Source: Actinomycetales bacterium
GTDB taxonomy: Bacteria; Actinomycetota; Actinomycetes; S36-B12
Assembly: GCA_018970765.1 (NCBI GenBank)
Contig: JAGWVT010000007.1
Span: 1 to 63,265 of the forward strand
Length of the DNA stretch: 63,265 nucleotides
Direction of reading: 5' to 3'
Shown here: piece by piece, positions 34,846 through 44,281 of the stretch
Layout of the letters: each line of letters starts with the position of its first letter
How positions within the stretch are numbered: position 1 is the stretch's first letter
The notes under the pieces: generated by a model
Told to the model about the DNA's origin: nothing
Seen by the model: only the letters and a program-made list of their open reading frames with translations
Databases searched by the model: none
Made by a program: the position numbers and the translations under genes

Positions 34846-35823
34846 TCAGTTGTCCCCGATGCGTTGTGGGACGTGACCGCGGCCTAGGTACTTCGGGAAG
34901 TCCACATGGCCACCTGGTCGCTCCGGGCCAAGCAAACCAAGACCGATCCGACCGAAATCGACCGTGAGGGCGAAGGCACCGCAGTCCACGATGTTCAGCC
35001 AAGCCTGGCGCATGTCCTGCGACCAGGTGATGTCGTCGAAGATCACCACGCCACCCTGCTGGTTCATCAGCGGGAGCACGCGCTGGCAGTAATACTCCGT
35101 TGCCGCCCCCTCATGCTGACCATCAATGAAGGCCAGATCAAAGGCCGGCTCGCCCGCAAGGTCGTCCAGGGCATCGTCGAACAACGCCGCCCGCACATCC
35201 GCCCCCTGGGTGAACTGGGCGAGCGTTTGCCTGGCCACCGCGGCGAGTTCTGGCGAGCCCTCAATGGTGACCAACCGCTCACAGCTCGCGCTGGCGGCGA
35301 GGTAGCTACCGCTCAAACCCGTGTTGGCACCCAATTCCAAAATGCGGCGCGCACCGATGCCCGCGGCGATGCGATTCAGCAGGATGCCCTTAGCTGGTTT
35401 GGAGCCGGTCTTAGCGTGGGCACCGGCCCGATGCGGCAGTAGCGGACCGGGCAGTGCATGGCCGTCGGCGGCGCGTTGGAATGTGCCGGGCATCGGCGAG
35501 TGGTAGCTGCTGATCGTGCCGGTAGCCTCGGCGATTTGGGCTCGGCGGCCCTCAATCCGTGCGGCCAGCTCGCGCTCAGCGGCGGTCGGCTCAGGGTCGA
35601 CGACCCAGGCCCCCGCGTCCTCCAGGCCGGCCGGCAGTGAATCGACCATCATCCGCAGCCGCCGGCTCCACACCAATCGCTTGACCAGGCGCTCGGCCTG
35701 CACCCGCCCGTACTGACCGGCACGAACCGGCAGCGAAGTGCGTACTGGAGCATTGACCGGTGTCGAACCGGGCGTTGGCTCCGGTTCGGGTGTGACCTCT
35801 GCGACTGCTGGGGCGGTCGTCAT
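34846..35823 (-). CDS. Class I SAM-dependent methyltransferase
   Basis: A 325-residue protein with a proline-rich N-terminus of about 30 residues, a region of unknown fold, and a C-terminal Rossmann methyltransferase domain: motif I RILELGANTGLSGSYLA (near 162), then LVTIEGSPELAAVARQTL, DLAFIDGQHEGAATEYY and GGVVIFDDITWSQDMRQAW. These acidic motifs resemble metal-dependent O-methyltransferases (GxDH-type loop replaced by FIDGQH). The acceptor is unknown. Downstream of the VKOR gene in the same direction. The 177 bases between it and the PepSY paralogue hold no gene. Confidence 0.8.
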   Translation of the reverse strand: MTTAPAVAEVTPEPEPTPGSTPVNAPVRTSLPVRAGQYGRVQAERLVKRLVWSRRLRMMVDSLPAGLEDAGAWVVDPEPTAAERELAARIEGRRAQIAEATGTISSYHSPMPGTFQRAADGHALPGPLLPHRAGAHAKTGSKPAKGILLNRIAAGIGARRILELGANTGLSGSYLAASASCERLVTIEGSPELAAVARQTLAQFTQGADVRAALFDDALDDLAGEPAFDLAFIDGQHEGAATEYYCQRVLPLMNQQGGVVIFDDITWSQDMRQAWLNIVDCGAFALTVDFGRIGLGLLGPERPGGHVDFPKYLGRGHVPQRIGDN

Positions 35824-35876
35824 GGACGAAGGTTACTGACCGGCTTGGCACCCTCGGAAGTCCCCCACGGGATGAC

Positions 35877-36461
35877 TCAGCCACCCAGCCAGAAGTCCAT
35901 CCAACGAACAAAGATCAGGCCGGCGATCACCAAGTAGGTGGCCACCACGAGCAGCCAGCGCAGCGACACCACCGTGCCCGCGATTACGCCCGGTTCCCCG
36001 GAGCGACTCAGTCGCCCACGTCGGGCGTTCTCGGCGGTGACCATCCAAAAGATTGGGATCGTGCAGGACCACACCACCATGCACCAGGGGCAAAGCGCGC
36101 CGATGGAGTACAGGCTCTGCGAGACCAGCCAGGCCACGAACACCACGCCGGCAAGCGCTCCCACATTTAGTCCCAGCCAAACCCACCGTGGCAACTCCAC
36201 CTTCGCAAGCAGCAGCACGGCGAGAGTGATCACCACTGAGAAGCCGCACAGCCCAAGGATCGGATTAGGAAAGCCGAACACCGATGCCTGCTCGGTCACG
36301 ATCACCGAACCGCAGGAGACAACTGGGTTGATATCGCAGGCGAGCTGGTAGTTGGGGTCGGAGAGTAGGGCGATTTTCTCGACGGTGAGTTGGAAGGCCG
36401 CGAACAGGGCGATGATCCCGCCGATCAACATGGTCCAGACGGTGTCGCGCGAGGTCGTCAT
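35877..36461 (-). CDS. Vitamin K epoxide reductase (VKOR) family protein
   Basis: Integral membrane quinone reductase that re-oxidises disulfide-forming proteins in actinobacteria. The 194 residues form about five helices. The loop cysteines are in ACDINPVVSCGSV and the redox-active CxxC is CPWC in ALCPWCMVVWSC. ATG 36461 (MTTSRDTVW) is chosen; the open frame up to 36680 overlaps the GNAT gene and lacks similarity. No DsbA partner is adjacent. Confidence 0.92.
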   Translation of the reverse strand: MTTSRDTVWTMLIGGIIALFAAFQLTVEKIALLSDPNYQLACDINPVVSCGSVIVTEQASVFGFPNPILGLCGFSVVITLAVLLLAKVELPRWVWLGLNVGALAGVVFVAWLVSQSLYSIGALCPWCMVVWSCTIPIFWMVTAENARRGRLSRSGEPGVIAGTVVSLRWLLVVATYLVIAGLIFVRWMDFWLGG

Positions 36462-36501
36462 GTCGCCATCATCCCATGGCCTGCATGGCCCCTTGCGGCC
36501 G

Positions 36502-37035
36502 TCAGGCCAGCCGCCACTCCACGTCCGTGCGGAAGATGCGCATGCCACGTGCTTGGTAGTTCTGCAGGGCACCTGGCCCATCAAGGCTGCAGGTATGCAC
36601 CCAGACGATCTGAACACCACTGAATTGCCAGGCGGTGCGCAACGCCTGTGTGAGCAGCCAGCCACCGATGCCCCGGCCAATCCACGGGGCGAGCAGACCG
36701 AAGTAGGCGATCTCGATGGCTGGCCCTTGGCAATCTAATTCGACGTAGCCAGCACACTCGTTACCGACCATCGCCAGTGTCAAGAGGTGTCCGGGTCTTT
36801 CCACCCAGGCCCGCCACTGAGTCACCCGCCAGTGCGCTCGGTCCACCCAGGACCACGGCTCACCAACCTCGCGGTACATCTGGGCACTCACCGTTGCCAC
36901 GTCATCGGTGACAACCTGCAACTGCCAGTCGGATGATCGCGTTGCCGCTGGGCGCAGCCAGTGTGGGCTGAGCATGTGCAGGCTCCACACCTGCACCGCT
37001 TGTGCGCCCGGGGCTCCTTGCGTGGTGAGCGTCAT
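36502..37035 (-). CDS. GNAT-family N-acetyltransferase
   Basis: A 177-residue acetyl-CoA-dependent transferase. The acetyl-CoA-binding motif A is IAYFGLLAPWIGRGIGGWLL (R-G-I-G-G), preceded by AGYVELDCQGPAIEI and followed by a C-terminal strand region with NYQARGMRIFRTD. The substrate cannot be told. Seven bases after the aminotransferase stop, so probably the last gene of a methyltransferase-aminotransferase-GNAT string. Confidence 0.85.
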   Translation of the reverse strand: MTLTTQGAPGAQAVQVWSLHMLSPHWLRPAATRSSDWQLQVVTDDVATVSAQMYREVGEPWSWVDRAHWRVTQWRAWVERPGHLLTLAMVGNECAGYVELDCQGPAIEIAYFGLLAPWIGRGIGGWLLTQALRTAWQFSGVQIVWVHTCSLDGPGALQNYQARGMRIFRTDVEWRLA

Positions 37036-37042
37036 TGGGTCG

Positions 37043-38251
37043 TCAGGCGGCCATGGAGTGCAGTGCTTCGATCAACCGATCGACGTCGTTCGCGTTCGTA
37101 TACGGCGCCAAACCAACACGCACGGCACCGGGCGCCCCCAAGCCGATCCAGTCTGCCGCTTCGATCGCGTAGAAGGAGCCGGCCGGTGCGTTGATACCCG
37201 ACTCGGCCAGTCGCACGGAAACCTGCTCGGACGGCAGGTTGGCGAGTGCGAACAACTCGGTCGGCGTGCGGTGCGGGGCGTGGCAGTACAACTGGATTCC
37301 AGGCAGGCTTTCCAAGCCCTGACGCAGCCGCAGATGCAGGCCGTCCTCGTATTCCTCGAGGGCACGCATCGATCGCACGAGTCTTTCGCGACGGGGTAAC
37401 CGATCCTCATCACCGGGAACAAGGTCGGCCAGCATGTCGATCGCCATCGTCACACCGGCGAGAAGTTCATAGGGCAGCGTGCCGAGTTCAAAGCGTTCCG
37501 GCACCTGCTCTGTTGCTGGCCGCAGCTTATCCGGATGCAACGTCTCGAGGAACGCAGGTGAAGCCGCAAGCATGCCCAGATGTGGACCCAGGAATTTATA
37601 GGGCGAGCACAGGTAGACGTCCGCACCGATTGCCTGCATATCGATGCCGGCATGCGCAGTCAGGTGGACACCATCGACAACGAACACGGCTCCGGTGCCG
37701 TGCACGAGTTCACCAATAGCGCGCAGGTCAGGTCGCGTACCCAACAGATTTGACGCACCGGTTATGGCGACGACCTTGGTTCTTTCACTCAACACCCCAG
37801 CAACGTCCTCGGCAGTGAGCGTGCCGGTCTTCGGGTCGAAGGGCACCCAACGCACGGTGGCGCCGGCGGCCTGGGCCGCGCGCACCCATGGGCGAACATT
37901 GGCATCGTGGTCCAACCGAGTGACAACGACCTCGTCACCGGGCTCCCACTCATGTGCCAACGTGCGCGCCAACATGAAGCAGAGCTCAGTCATCGAGCGG
38001 CCGAAGACGACGCCACGAGGATCAGCGTTGAGCAGATCGGCACCGGCCAAACGTGCGCCCATGGTGAAGTCATCGGCGCGCCGTTCAGCGAGGTTCAACC
38101 GCCCGCGGTTGGACAGCGGCGCGGCCATGGCGCTGGCAATGGCTTGGGCGACGAGGTCTGGGGTCTGCGTGCCTCCCGGCCCATCGAAGTAGGCGGTGCC
38201 ATCGTTGAGGGCGGGCACTCGGGCGCGAAGCCGATCGACGTCGTAGGTCAT
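37043..38251 (-). CDS. Class V aminotransferase / cysteine desulfurase-like protein
   Basis: A 402-residue PLP-dependent enzyme resembling the cysteine desulfurase-like TIGR01976 group. It begins YFDGPGGTQTPDLVAQAI and carries the PLP lysine in LCSPYKFLGPHLG. GASNLLGTRPDLRAIGELV and FVVDGVHLTAHAGID supply the PLP ring-binding aspartate. ATG 38251 overlaps the stop of the upstream methyltransferase gene (ATGA), which fixes the start. Whether it is a desulfurase or an aminotransferase is unclear, because the reactive loop cysteine is not obvious. Confidence 0.85.
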   Translation of the reverse strand: MTYDVDRLRARVPALNDGTAYFDGPGGTQTPDLVAQAIASAMAAPLSNRGRLNLAERRADDFTMGARLAGADLLNADPRGVVFGRSMTELCFMLARTLAHEWEPGDEVVVTRLDHDANVRPWVRAAQAAGATVRWVPFDPKTGTLTAEDVAGVLSERTKVVAITGASNLLGTRPDLRAIGELVHGTGAVFVVDGVHLTAHAGIDMQAIGADVYLCSPYKFLGPHLGMLAASPAFLETLHPDKLRPATEQVPERFELGTLPYELLAGVTMAIDMLADLVPGDEDRLPRRERLVRSMRALEEYEDGLHLRLRQGLESLPGIQLYCHAPHRTPTELFALANLPSEQVSVRLAESGINAPAGSFYAIEAADWIGLGAPGAVRVGLAPYTNANDVDRLIEALHSMAA

Positions 38252-39060
38252 ACTCGATCCCACCACACCGTGGCCACCTCGCGCGGCTGGGCATCCATCT
38301 GCTGCATGAGCGCTGCCGCGACCTCGGCATCACGGTCCTCGGTCAAGCACAGCCGGATGCGCGCATAGCGCACCCGCTCCTGGACTGGCAGGGCGACCCG
38401 GGCACCCCACTGTTGGTCCTGCCAGATCTGAACCTTCGGTGCAAATCCGAGGGCGTCGGCGATGCCAACAAGGTCCTGGGCGGTGGGCCTGGTGGGGCGT
38501 TGCAAACCCCAGAACCGTTCCCAGAGCGGATTCATTGATGAGAGCGGGTGAAGCGCGGGTAGCTCCAACACCACGCGTCGGCGCGAATGGTCGTTGAGTG
38601 CCCGCAGGAACGGCACGATCTGGGCAACGTTGTAGACCACGTGGTGGCAGACCACGACGTCCGACTCGGGAGTCTGCCCAGCGACCTGCGGCCATTCGCC
38701 CTCAATCGTTGAACACGGCAGGCCACGGTCCCGCGCCGCTTTCGCATACTCCTGCAACATCTGCGCGCTGCTGTCGACACCAATAGCTAACCCCGCAGCA
38801 TCGGCCACTGCCATGGTCGCGCGACCACCTCCGCAGCCAACATCCAGCAGGCTGCCACCAGCCAGGGTCTCGCGCGCTCGCGCGTGGGAGGGCGAATCGG
38901 GCACCTCTTCGGTGACCGTGAACATGGCGACGGGATGGATCCAAGGCGACTGCGGTGCCTGCCGCAGAATGTCCTCCGGAATTGCCCAGGTGGCCAGGTC
39001 GGCCTGCCACTGCTGCGCCGCCACCTGGAGGCTGTTCGAGTTGCCTGACGAACCTGACAT
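38248..39060 (-). CDS. SAM-dependent methyltransferase
   Basis: A 270-residue methyltransferase. Motif I is LLDVGCGGGRATMAVADAAG, followed by AIGVDSSAQMLQEYAKAA and DVVVCHHVVYNVAQIVPFLR, the usual class I layout. ATG 39060 is chosen (MSGSSGNSNS). No Shine-Dalgarno sequence precedes it, only a C-rich stretch, and the divergent DUF3159 gene starts 15 bases away, so the message may be leaderless. Its stop overlaps the aminotransferase start. Confidence 0.83.
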   Translation of the reverse strand: MSGSSGNSNSLQVAAQQWQADLATWAIPEDILRQAPQSPWIHPVAMFTVTEEVPDSPSHARARETLAGGSLLDVGCGGGRATMAVADAAGLAIGVDSSAQMLQEYAKAARDRGLPCSTIEGEWPQVAGQTPESDVVVCHHVVYNVAQIVPFLRALNDHSRRRVVLELPALHPLSSMNPLWERFWGLQRPTRPTAQDLVGIADALGFAPKVQIWQDQQWGARVALPVQERVRYARIRLCLTEDRDAEVAAALMQQMDAQPREVATVWWDRV

Positions 39061-39075
39061 AGGGGGGAGGCTACG

Positions 39076-39732
39076 GTGGCTACCGTGAGCGAGGACGTGC
39101 CCGGCCGTCATCCACTCCAAGCCCTGATCGGTGGGCCGCGAGGCGCCATTGAAGGCATGCTTCCGCCGATCGTCTTCGTCGTGGCCTACGCGGTATCCGG
39201 CAACTCGCTGAACTGGGCGATCGGCGCGGCCCTGGCGATCGGGTTGGTTCTGGCGGGTCTGCGCATCTGGCGCAAGGAACGGCCGACGCGAGTGATCGGC
39301 GCACTGCTGGTCGTGGTCATCGGTGCCCTCTTCGCCTACTACAGCGGCAATGCCGTGGCCTACTTCTGGCCGCTCGTACTCGCCAATGTCGCCTCGGCTC
39401 TGGCCTTCGCACTATCGATCATGGTGCGCTGGCCACTGCTTGGCGTCATCGTCGGACCAATCGTTGGAACCAAGATGCGGTGGCGGCAGGATCCGGAGTT
39501 ACTCCGCGCATACTCACGCGCCAGTTGGCTGTGGGTTGGACTCAACGTGATCCGTGCAGCCGTACAGATTCCACTGATCCAGGGCGATGCGCTCTGGGCA
39601 CTCGCTGCGATACGTCCGGTGTTCTATCTGCTGGTGATCGGCACGATCTTGCTCTCCTGGATCGTGATCAAGCGATCACTGCCAGCCGATCACCCCGGCA
39701 TACGTCATCCGCAGATCCCTCAGGCAACCTGA
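39076..39732 (+). CDS. DUF3159 membrane protein
   Basis: A 218-residue polytopic protein of DUF3159, an actinobacterial family of unknown function. About six helices are predicted, beginning with MLPPIVFVVAYAVSG, with the conserved GGPRGAIEGMLPPIVFV opening and VRWPLLGVIVGPIVG. GTG 39076 has GGGGAGG upstream; GTG 39085 is a close alternative. The 3' end overlaps the convergent Nei/Fpg gene by 13 bases. Confidence 0.85.
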   Translation: MATVSEDVPGRHPLQALIGGPRGAIEGMLPPIVFVVAYAVSGNSLNWAIGAALAIGLVLAGLRIWRKERPTRVIGALLVVVIGALFAYYSGNAVAYFWPLVLANVASALAFALSIMVRWPLLGVIVGPIVGTKMRWRQDPELLRAYSRASWLWVGLNVIRAAVQIPLIQGDALWALAAIRPVFYLLVIGTILLSWIVIKRSLPADHPGIRHPQIPQAT

Positions 39733-40577
39733 CAGCCCGGACACCAGTAAAGCTTTCTGCCCTGCAGGTCCATCAACTGGATCTCTTCGCCGCAGAGGAA
39801 GCATTCCCGTTGTGCACGGCGATAGACGTAGACCTCCCCGCCATGGCGGTCCTGGCGCGGGTCGCGCCCCATCGCTTCGGGACGATGCTCGGTACGCACC
39901 GTATCGATGCGCCCACGCTTGGTTCCTTGACGCATGAGATCAACCAGATCTGCCCAGATGGCCGCAAAGTCAGCCCAGGTGAGTTCGCAGCCAGGGCGAA
40001 ACGGCGAGATGTTGTGCCGGAACAGGACCTCCGCGCGGTAGATGTTGCCAACCCCTGCAAATACGCGCTGATCCATCAAGAGACTTGCGATGGGGGCTTT
40101 GCTTCTTTGCACCCGCTGCCAAGCTCGCTGCGGGTCGGCGTCTCGACGAATTGGGTCGGGCCCGATTCGGGCCAACAGCGCATCACGCTCGGCGAAGTTG
40201 ATGACCTCACATGCGGTGGGACCGCGAAGTTCCGCATAGTGCGTTTCCCCGATGACCCGCATGCGAATCAGGCCACGCTCTGCTGGCGGTAGGCCTTTGC
40301 CAATGCGCCACTTACCGAATAGGCCTAGGTGAACGTGCACCCAGTTATCGGCATCCCCACTGCGCCGTTTCGCGGCGTGCTGTTCGGCAACAGCGGGGCC
40401 AGCGAAGGCGATGAACAAATGCTTACCGAACGCCTGCGCATCCACGAAGCGTTGCCCATTGACCACGCTGGCACCGGTCGCAAAGCGCCCCTGCGGGCTA
40501 TCGACCTCGACGACCTGCTGGCCGAAGGCGCGGGTCAGCCGTCGCGCCTGATGATGAATGACATTGCCCTCAGGCAT
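39720..40577 (-). CDS. Fpg/Nei-family DNA glycosylase
   Basis: Base-excision DNA glycosylase/AP lyase. The 285 residues begin MPEGNVIHHQARRL, giving the catalytic Pro2 and Glu3 after Met removal. The H2TH region is LLMDQRVFAGVGNIYRAEVL, and the C-terminal zinc finger is CFLCGEEI then YWCPGCQ. The opening NVIHH resembles the Nei-like actinobacterial group, so it is probably an endonuclease VIII rather than Fpg. It lies 42 bases from the mycothiol-type reductase gene. Confidence 0.9.
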   Translation of the reverse strand: MPEGNVIHHQARRLTRAFGQQVVEVDSPQGRFATGASVVNGQRFVDAQAFGKHLFIAFAGPAVAEQHAAKRRSGDADNWVHVHLGLFGKWRIGKGLPPAERGLIRMRVIGETHYAELRGPTACEVINFAERDALLARIGPDPIRRDADPQRAWQRVQRSKAPIASLLMDQRVFAGVGNIYRAEVLFRHNISPFRPGCELTWADFAAIWADLVDLMRQGTKRGRIDTVRTEHRPEAMGRDPRQDRHGGEVYVYRRAQRECFLCGEEIQLMDLQGRKLYWCPGCQVA

Positions 40578-40619
40578 TGGTGAGGCCCTGCTTGGTGAAG
40601 CTCTGGTTCGACAGGGGTG

Positions 40620-41234
40620 CTAGTCGAACTGCGGTCCAACGCTGCGCGTGCGCTTGATTTCGTAGAAGCCAGGAGTCGCAGCCACCAGGAGCGTGCCATC
40701 CCAGAGGCGACCGGCGGCTTCACCCTTGGGCGCTGGGGTCACCACCGGCCCGAAGAAGGCCACGCGAACACCGTCCACGCCCGGCACCGCGATCACCGGC
40801 GTGCCGACATCCGTGCCGACCATGGCAATCGCCTCATCGTGCCCGGCTCGCAGGGGCACATCAACGTCCGTGGAGGTACCCATGGCTGCCAGGTCGGCCG
40901 ACAGGCCCACCTGCGCGAGCGACTCCAGGATGATCTGGTCCACGTCCATTCGACCTTGCGGATGGAACCGCTCACCCATCGCCGTGTACAGCGCACCGAC
41001 GACGTCCTCACCGTTCTGCTGTTGCGCGGCCACGATGACGCGGACCGGCTTCCACGCCTGGGCCATGGCCTCGGCATACTCCGCCGGCACTTCCCTACCC
41101 TCGTTCAGGATCGCCAGCGACATCACGTGCCAGCGCACCTGCACATCACGCACCCTGGTGACCTCCATCATCCAGCGTGAGGTCATCCAGGCCCAGGGAC
41201 ACATGGGGTCGAACCAGAAATCAGCGGTCGTCAT
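40620..41234 (-). CDS. Mycothiol-dependent nitroreductase-like DsbA-fold protein
   Basis: The 204-residue protein matches the DsbA-fold family of M. tuberculosis Rv2466c, a mycothiol-dependent nitroreductase: DFWFDPMCPWAWMTSRWMME, VRWHVMSLAILNEGR, GTPVIAVPG, FFGPVVTPAPKGEAAGRLWD and the end KRTRSVGPQFD. In Rv2466c the motif is CPWC; here it is CPWA, a single-cysteine form. ATG 41234 (MTTADFW) is used. The order Nei - this gene - pepN matches mycobacteria (with rpiB absent here). Confidence 0.88.
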   Translation of the reverse strand: MTTADFWFDPMCPWAWMTSRWMMEVTRVRDVQVRWHVMSLAILNEGREVPAEYAEAMAQAWKPVRVIVAAQQQNGEDVVGALYTAMGERFHPQGRMDVDQIILESLAQVGLSADLAAMGTSTDVDVPLRAGHDEAIAMVGTDVGTPVIAVPGVDGVRVAFFGPVVTPAPKGEAAGRLWDGTLLVAATPGFYEIKRTRSVGPQFD

Positions 41235-41298
41235 TCGGCCACCGTAGCCAGTTGCGTCCAGTGAACGGTGGCAGGGGGCCGGGTGCAAAGATGCGGCC

Positions 41299-43872
41299 AT
41301 GACCGGCTCAGAGAACATCACCCGGGACGAGGCCAAGCAGCGCGCCGAGATCCTGCGCACCCACGCCTACCAGGTGGACCTTGACCTGACCGGATCTGGC
41401 CCGACCTTTCGCAGCACGACGACTGCGGAATTCGCCTGTCGCACCCCCGGGGCCAGTACCTGGATCGACTGCATCGCCGAGCGGGTGCATGAGGTAGAGC
41501 TCAACGGCCAGCGCCTTGACCCGTCCGCGGTCGTACAGGGCAGCCGAATCGCCCTACCCAACCTGCAGGCCGAAAACGTGGTTCGCGTGGTTGCCGACGC
41601 TATATATATGAATACCGGCGAGGGCATGCACCGCTTCATTGACCCCGTGGACGGCGAGACCTACCTCTACACGCAGTTTGAATCAGCCGATGCCCGTCGG
41701 GTCTTTGCCTGCTTCGAGCAACCTGACCTCAAAGCCTGCTTTGCCCTGAGCGTACAGGCACCGGAACACTGGGTCGTCCTGAGCAACAACGCCGGCACCA
41801 AGCAGACCGATACCAGCGCCTCCGGTACCGCGCGTTGGACCTTCCCGCCCACACCGCGCCTATCCACCTACATCACGGCCGTCATTGCCGGCCCATACCA
41901 CGGTGTCCAGGACACCTACTCTGGTCGCTTCGGCACCTACCCGCTCGGTGTCTACTGCCGCAAGTCGATGGCCGAGTACCTCGATGCCGACGACATCCTG
42001 CTCATCACCAAAGAGGGGTTCGCCTTCTTCGAGGACGCGTTCGACCTGCACTACCCATTCGACAAGTACGACCAGATCTTCGTTCCGGAGTTCAACGCCG
42101 GCGCCATGGAAAACGCCGGCTGCATCACCTTCCGCGAGGACTACGTCTTCCGCTCCAGAGTCACCGATGCCGCCTACGAGCAGCGCGCCAACACGATCCT
42201 GCACGAGATGGCGCATATGTGGTTTGGCGATCTGGTGACGATGACCTGGTGGGACGACCTGTGGCTCAACGAGTCGTTCGCCGAGTGGGCCTCGCACCAT
42301 GCCAACGCGCAGGCCACGCGCTACAAGGACGCCTGGACCACCTTCTCCAACCTTCGCAAGGCCTGGGCTTACCGCCAGGATCAGCTCCCCTCCACGCACC
42401 CCATCGCCGCCGACATGGTCGATCTGGACTCAGTGCAGGTGAACTTCGATGGCATTACCTACGCCAAAGGCGCCTCAGCGCTACGTCAACTCGTCGCCTG
42501 GGTTGGTGAAGAGCCATTCATGGCGGGCGTGCGTAACTACTTCCGCAAGCATGCCTGGGGCAACACCCAGTTAGACGATCTGCTCACTGAACTCAGTGCC
42601 ACCTCGGGTCGGGATCTATCCGACTGGACGCAGCAGTGGCTGCAGACCAGCGGAGTGAACCTGCTTCGCCCGCAGATCAGCATTGACGACGTCAACGGTG
42701 CCGGCACCATCACGGAGGCAGCGATCCTGCAGGAGCCGCCGTCGACGCCACCCGGTCTGGAGCCGGTACTGCGTTCCCACCGCATCGGCATCGGCTTGTA
42801 CGACCTTCGCGACGGGCGGCTGGTACGGCGCGAGCGTCTGGAAACTGACGTCATCGGAGCCCGCACAGACCTGCCGGCCCTGGTTGGTCAGCGCATGCCC
42901 GACCTGCTGCTGCTCAATGACGGGGACTTCACCTACGCGAAGGTGCGCCTGGATGTGCGCTCCTGGCGCACAGCCCTGCAATATCTGGGCACCTTGGAGG
43001 ACTCACTGGCCCGAGCGCTGATCTGGGGTGCGGCCTGGGACATGACACGCGACGCGGAGACCTCGACCGGTGACTACCTGGCCCTAGTCGAGCAGGCGAT
43101 CGAGCAGGAACGTGACGTGGCAGCCGTGCAGGTGATCCTGCGGCAACTAGCCTCGGCCATCGCGCTGTTCTCAGCCGATGCCAATCGCGCGGGGTACCAG
43201 CACCGGCTCGCCAACCTCTCGTTGACACGCGCCACTGCAGCCGAACCGGCTAGCGACCTGCAACTGGCATTCACGCGCGCGTTCATCGCTGCGGCAACGA
43301 GTGCTGAACACCTCGATACCGTCGCCGCCCTGCTTGATGGCTCACGCACCTGGCCCGGACTAGCCGTTGACACCGACCTGCGCTGGCAGATGGTGCAACG
43401 CCTTGCAGCCACCGGCCGGTTCCATGCCGAGCAGATCGAGGCCGAACTCGCCCGCGACGACACCGCTGCCGGTCGCCGTCAGGCGGCCATGGCGCTGGCT
43501 GGTCGACCAACGGCAGACGCCAAGGAGCGAGTTTGGCGCGATGTTGTCGAAGCTCCGACGGACATTCCCAATGCGATGGTTGAGGCGAACATCGCCGGAT
43601 TCATGCAATCCGATCAGCGGGAGCTCCTGGGGGGCTTCCGCGATCGCTATTTCGCAGCACTGCCGTCCGTGTGGGCGGATCGCACCCACGAGATCGCCAG
43701 TGACATCACCGTCGGAATGTTCCCGGTGTTCCTCGTCGAGCAGGCCACTGTCGATGCCGCTGATGCCTTCCTGGCGACTGAGGGCTCACCGTCGATGCAT
43801 CGGCTGGTGAATGAGGGTCGCGATGGCGTGCTGCGTGCAATGCGAGCCATGGCTCGCGATGCCCAGGGTTAA
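41299..43872 (+). CDS. pepN: Aminopeptidase N (M1 family)
   Basis: Zinc metallopeptidase that removes N-terminal residues. The 857-residue protein has the substrate motif GAMENAG near residue 267 and the zinc site HEMAH (302-306) followed by Glu325 (WLNESFAEW), and a C-terminal ERAP1-like helical domain. The N-terminal beta-sheet domain begins ITRDEAKQRAEILRTHAYQV. The ATG at 41299 follows the divergent reductase gene by 64 bases. Confidence 0.96.
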   Translation: MTGSENITRDEAKQRAEILRTHAYQVDLDLTGSGPTFRSTTTAEFACRTPGASTWIDCIAERVHEVELNGQRLDPSAVVQGSRIALPNLQAENVVRVVADAIYMNTGEGMHRFIDPVDGETYLYTQFESADARRVFACFEQPDLKACFALSVQAPEHWVVLSNNAGTKQTDTSASGTARWTFPPTPRLSTYITAVIAGPYHGVQDTYSGRFGTYPLGVYCRKSMAEYLDADDILLITKEGFAFFEDAFDLHYPFDKYDQIFVPEFNAGAMENAGCITFREDYVFRSRVTDAAYEQRANTILHEMAHMWFGDLVTMTWWDDLWLNESFAEWASHHANAQATRYKDAWTTFSNLRKAWAYRQDQLPSTHPIAADMVDLDSVQVNFDGITYAKGASALRQLVAWVGEEPFMAGVRNYFRKHAWGNTQLDDLLTELSATSGRDLSDWTQQWLQTSGVNLLRPQISIDDVNGAGTITEAAILQEPPSTPPGLEPVLRSHRIGIGLYDLRDGRLVRRERLETDVIGARTDLPALVGQRMPDLLLLNDGDFTYAKVRLDVRSWRTALQYLGTLEDSLARALIWGAAWDMTRDAETSTGDYLALVEQAIEQERDVAAVQVILRQLASAIALFSADANRAGYQHRLANLSLTRATAAEPASDLQLAFTRAFIAAATSAEHLDTVAALLDGSRTWPGLAVDTDLRWQMVQRLAATGRFHAEQIEAELARDDTAAGRRQAAMALAGRPTADAKERVWRDVVEAPTDIPNAMVEANIAGFMQSDQRELLGGFRDRYFAALPSVWADRTHEIASDITVGMFPVFLVEQATVDAADAFLATEGSPSMHRLVNEGRDGVLRAMRAMARDAQG

Positions 43873-43894
43873 CATCAAGGGCGCTTGACCGAAC

Positions 43895-44281
43895 CTAGGC
43901 GGGCTCGTCCAAGAACAGCACCTTGGGTGCGCGAGCATGCTCGGCCATCAGGGTCAAACCTGAACGCAAGCCTCCGACCAAATCGCCCGCCTCGAACGCG
44001 GTGATCATCGACAGGACAGCAAGTTCGCAGGCGGAGTCATCGAGGTGGACGGCGGCCTCGGAACCGGTCACGATCTCGACGCAGTGAGCATCCTGATCGA
44101 CCGCGACAAGCACACTGCGGCTGGCAGCGCGCATCGAGGCGTGTGCGGCTAATGCCGAGGCCCGACCATTGGGCAAAGCGCCGATACGGATGCCAAAGGC
44201 GATGCCGCAGATCTGGCGGGCAAGATTCACCGCTTCCTGCATCTGCCGGCGCTGCCCGGCCGTGAAGTCACCAGCGCCCAC
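43895..44281 (-). CDS. DUF5130 (TPM-domain-like) protein
   Basis: A 128-residue protein of the DUF5130 type seen next to pepN in actinobacteria. Recognisable segments are RQICGIAFGIRIGALPNGRA, LVAVDQDAHCVEIVTGSEAA and MITAFEAGDLVGGLRSGLTL. Function unknown. GTG 44281 is chosen because GGAGG lies 8 bases before it. It overlaps the small membrane-protein gene by 14 bases. The 3' ends of it and pepN are 22 bases apart. Confidence 0.8.
   Translation of the reverse strand: MGAGDFTAGQRRQMQEAVNLARQICGIAFGIRIGALPNGRASALAAHASMRAASRSVLVAVDQDAHCVEIVTGSEAAVHLDDSACELAVLSMITAFEAGDLVGGLRSGLTLMAEHARAPKVLFLDEPA

Noticed and set aside
41600..41615. TATATATATG tract inside pepN and a similar one in the S9 peptidase gene.
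   Set aside because: Both are in coding frame of conserved proteins; rare-codon islands but no promoter context supports regulation.
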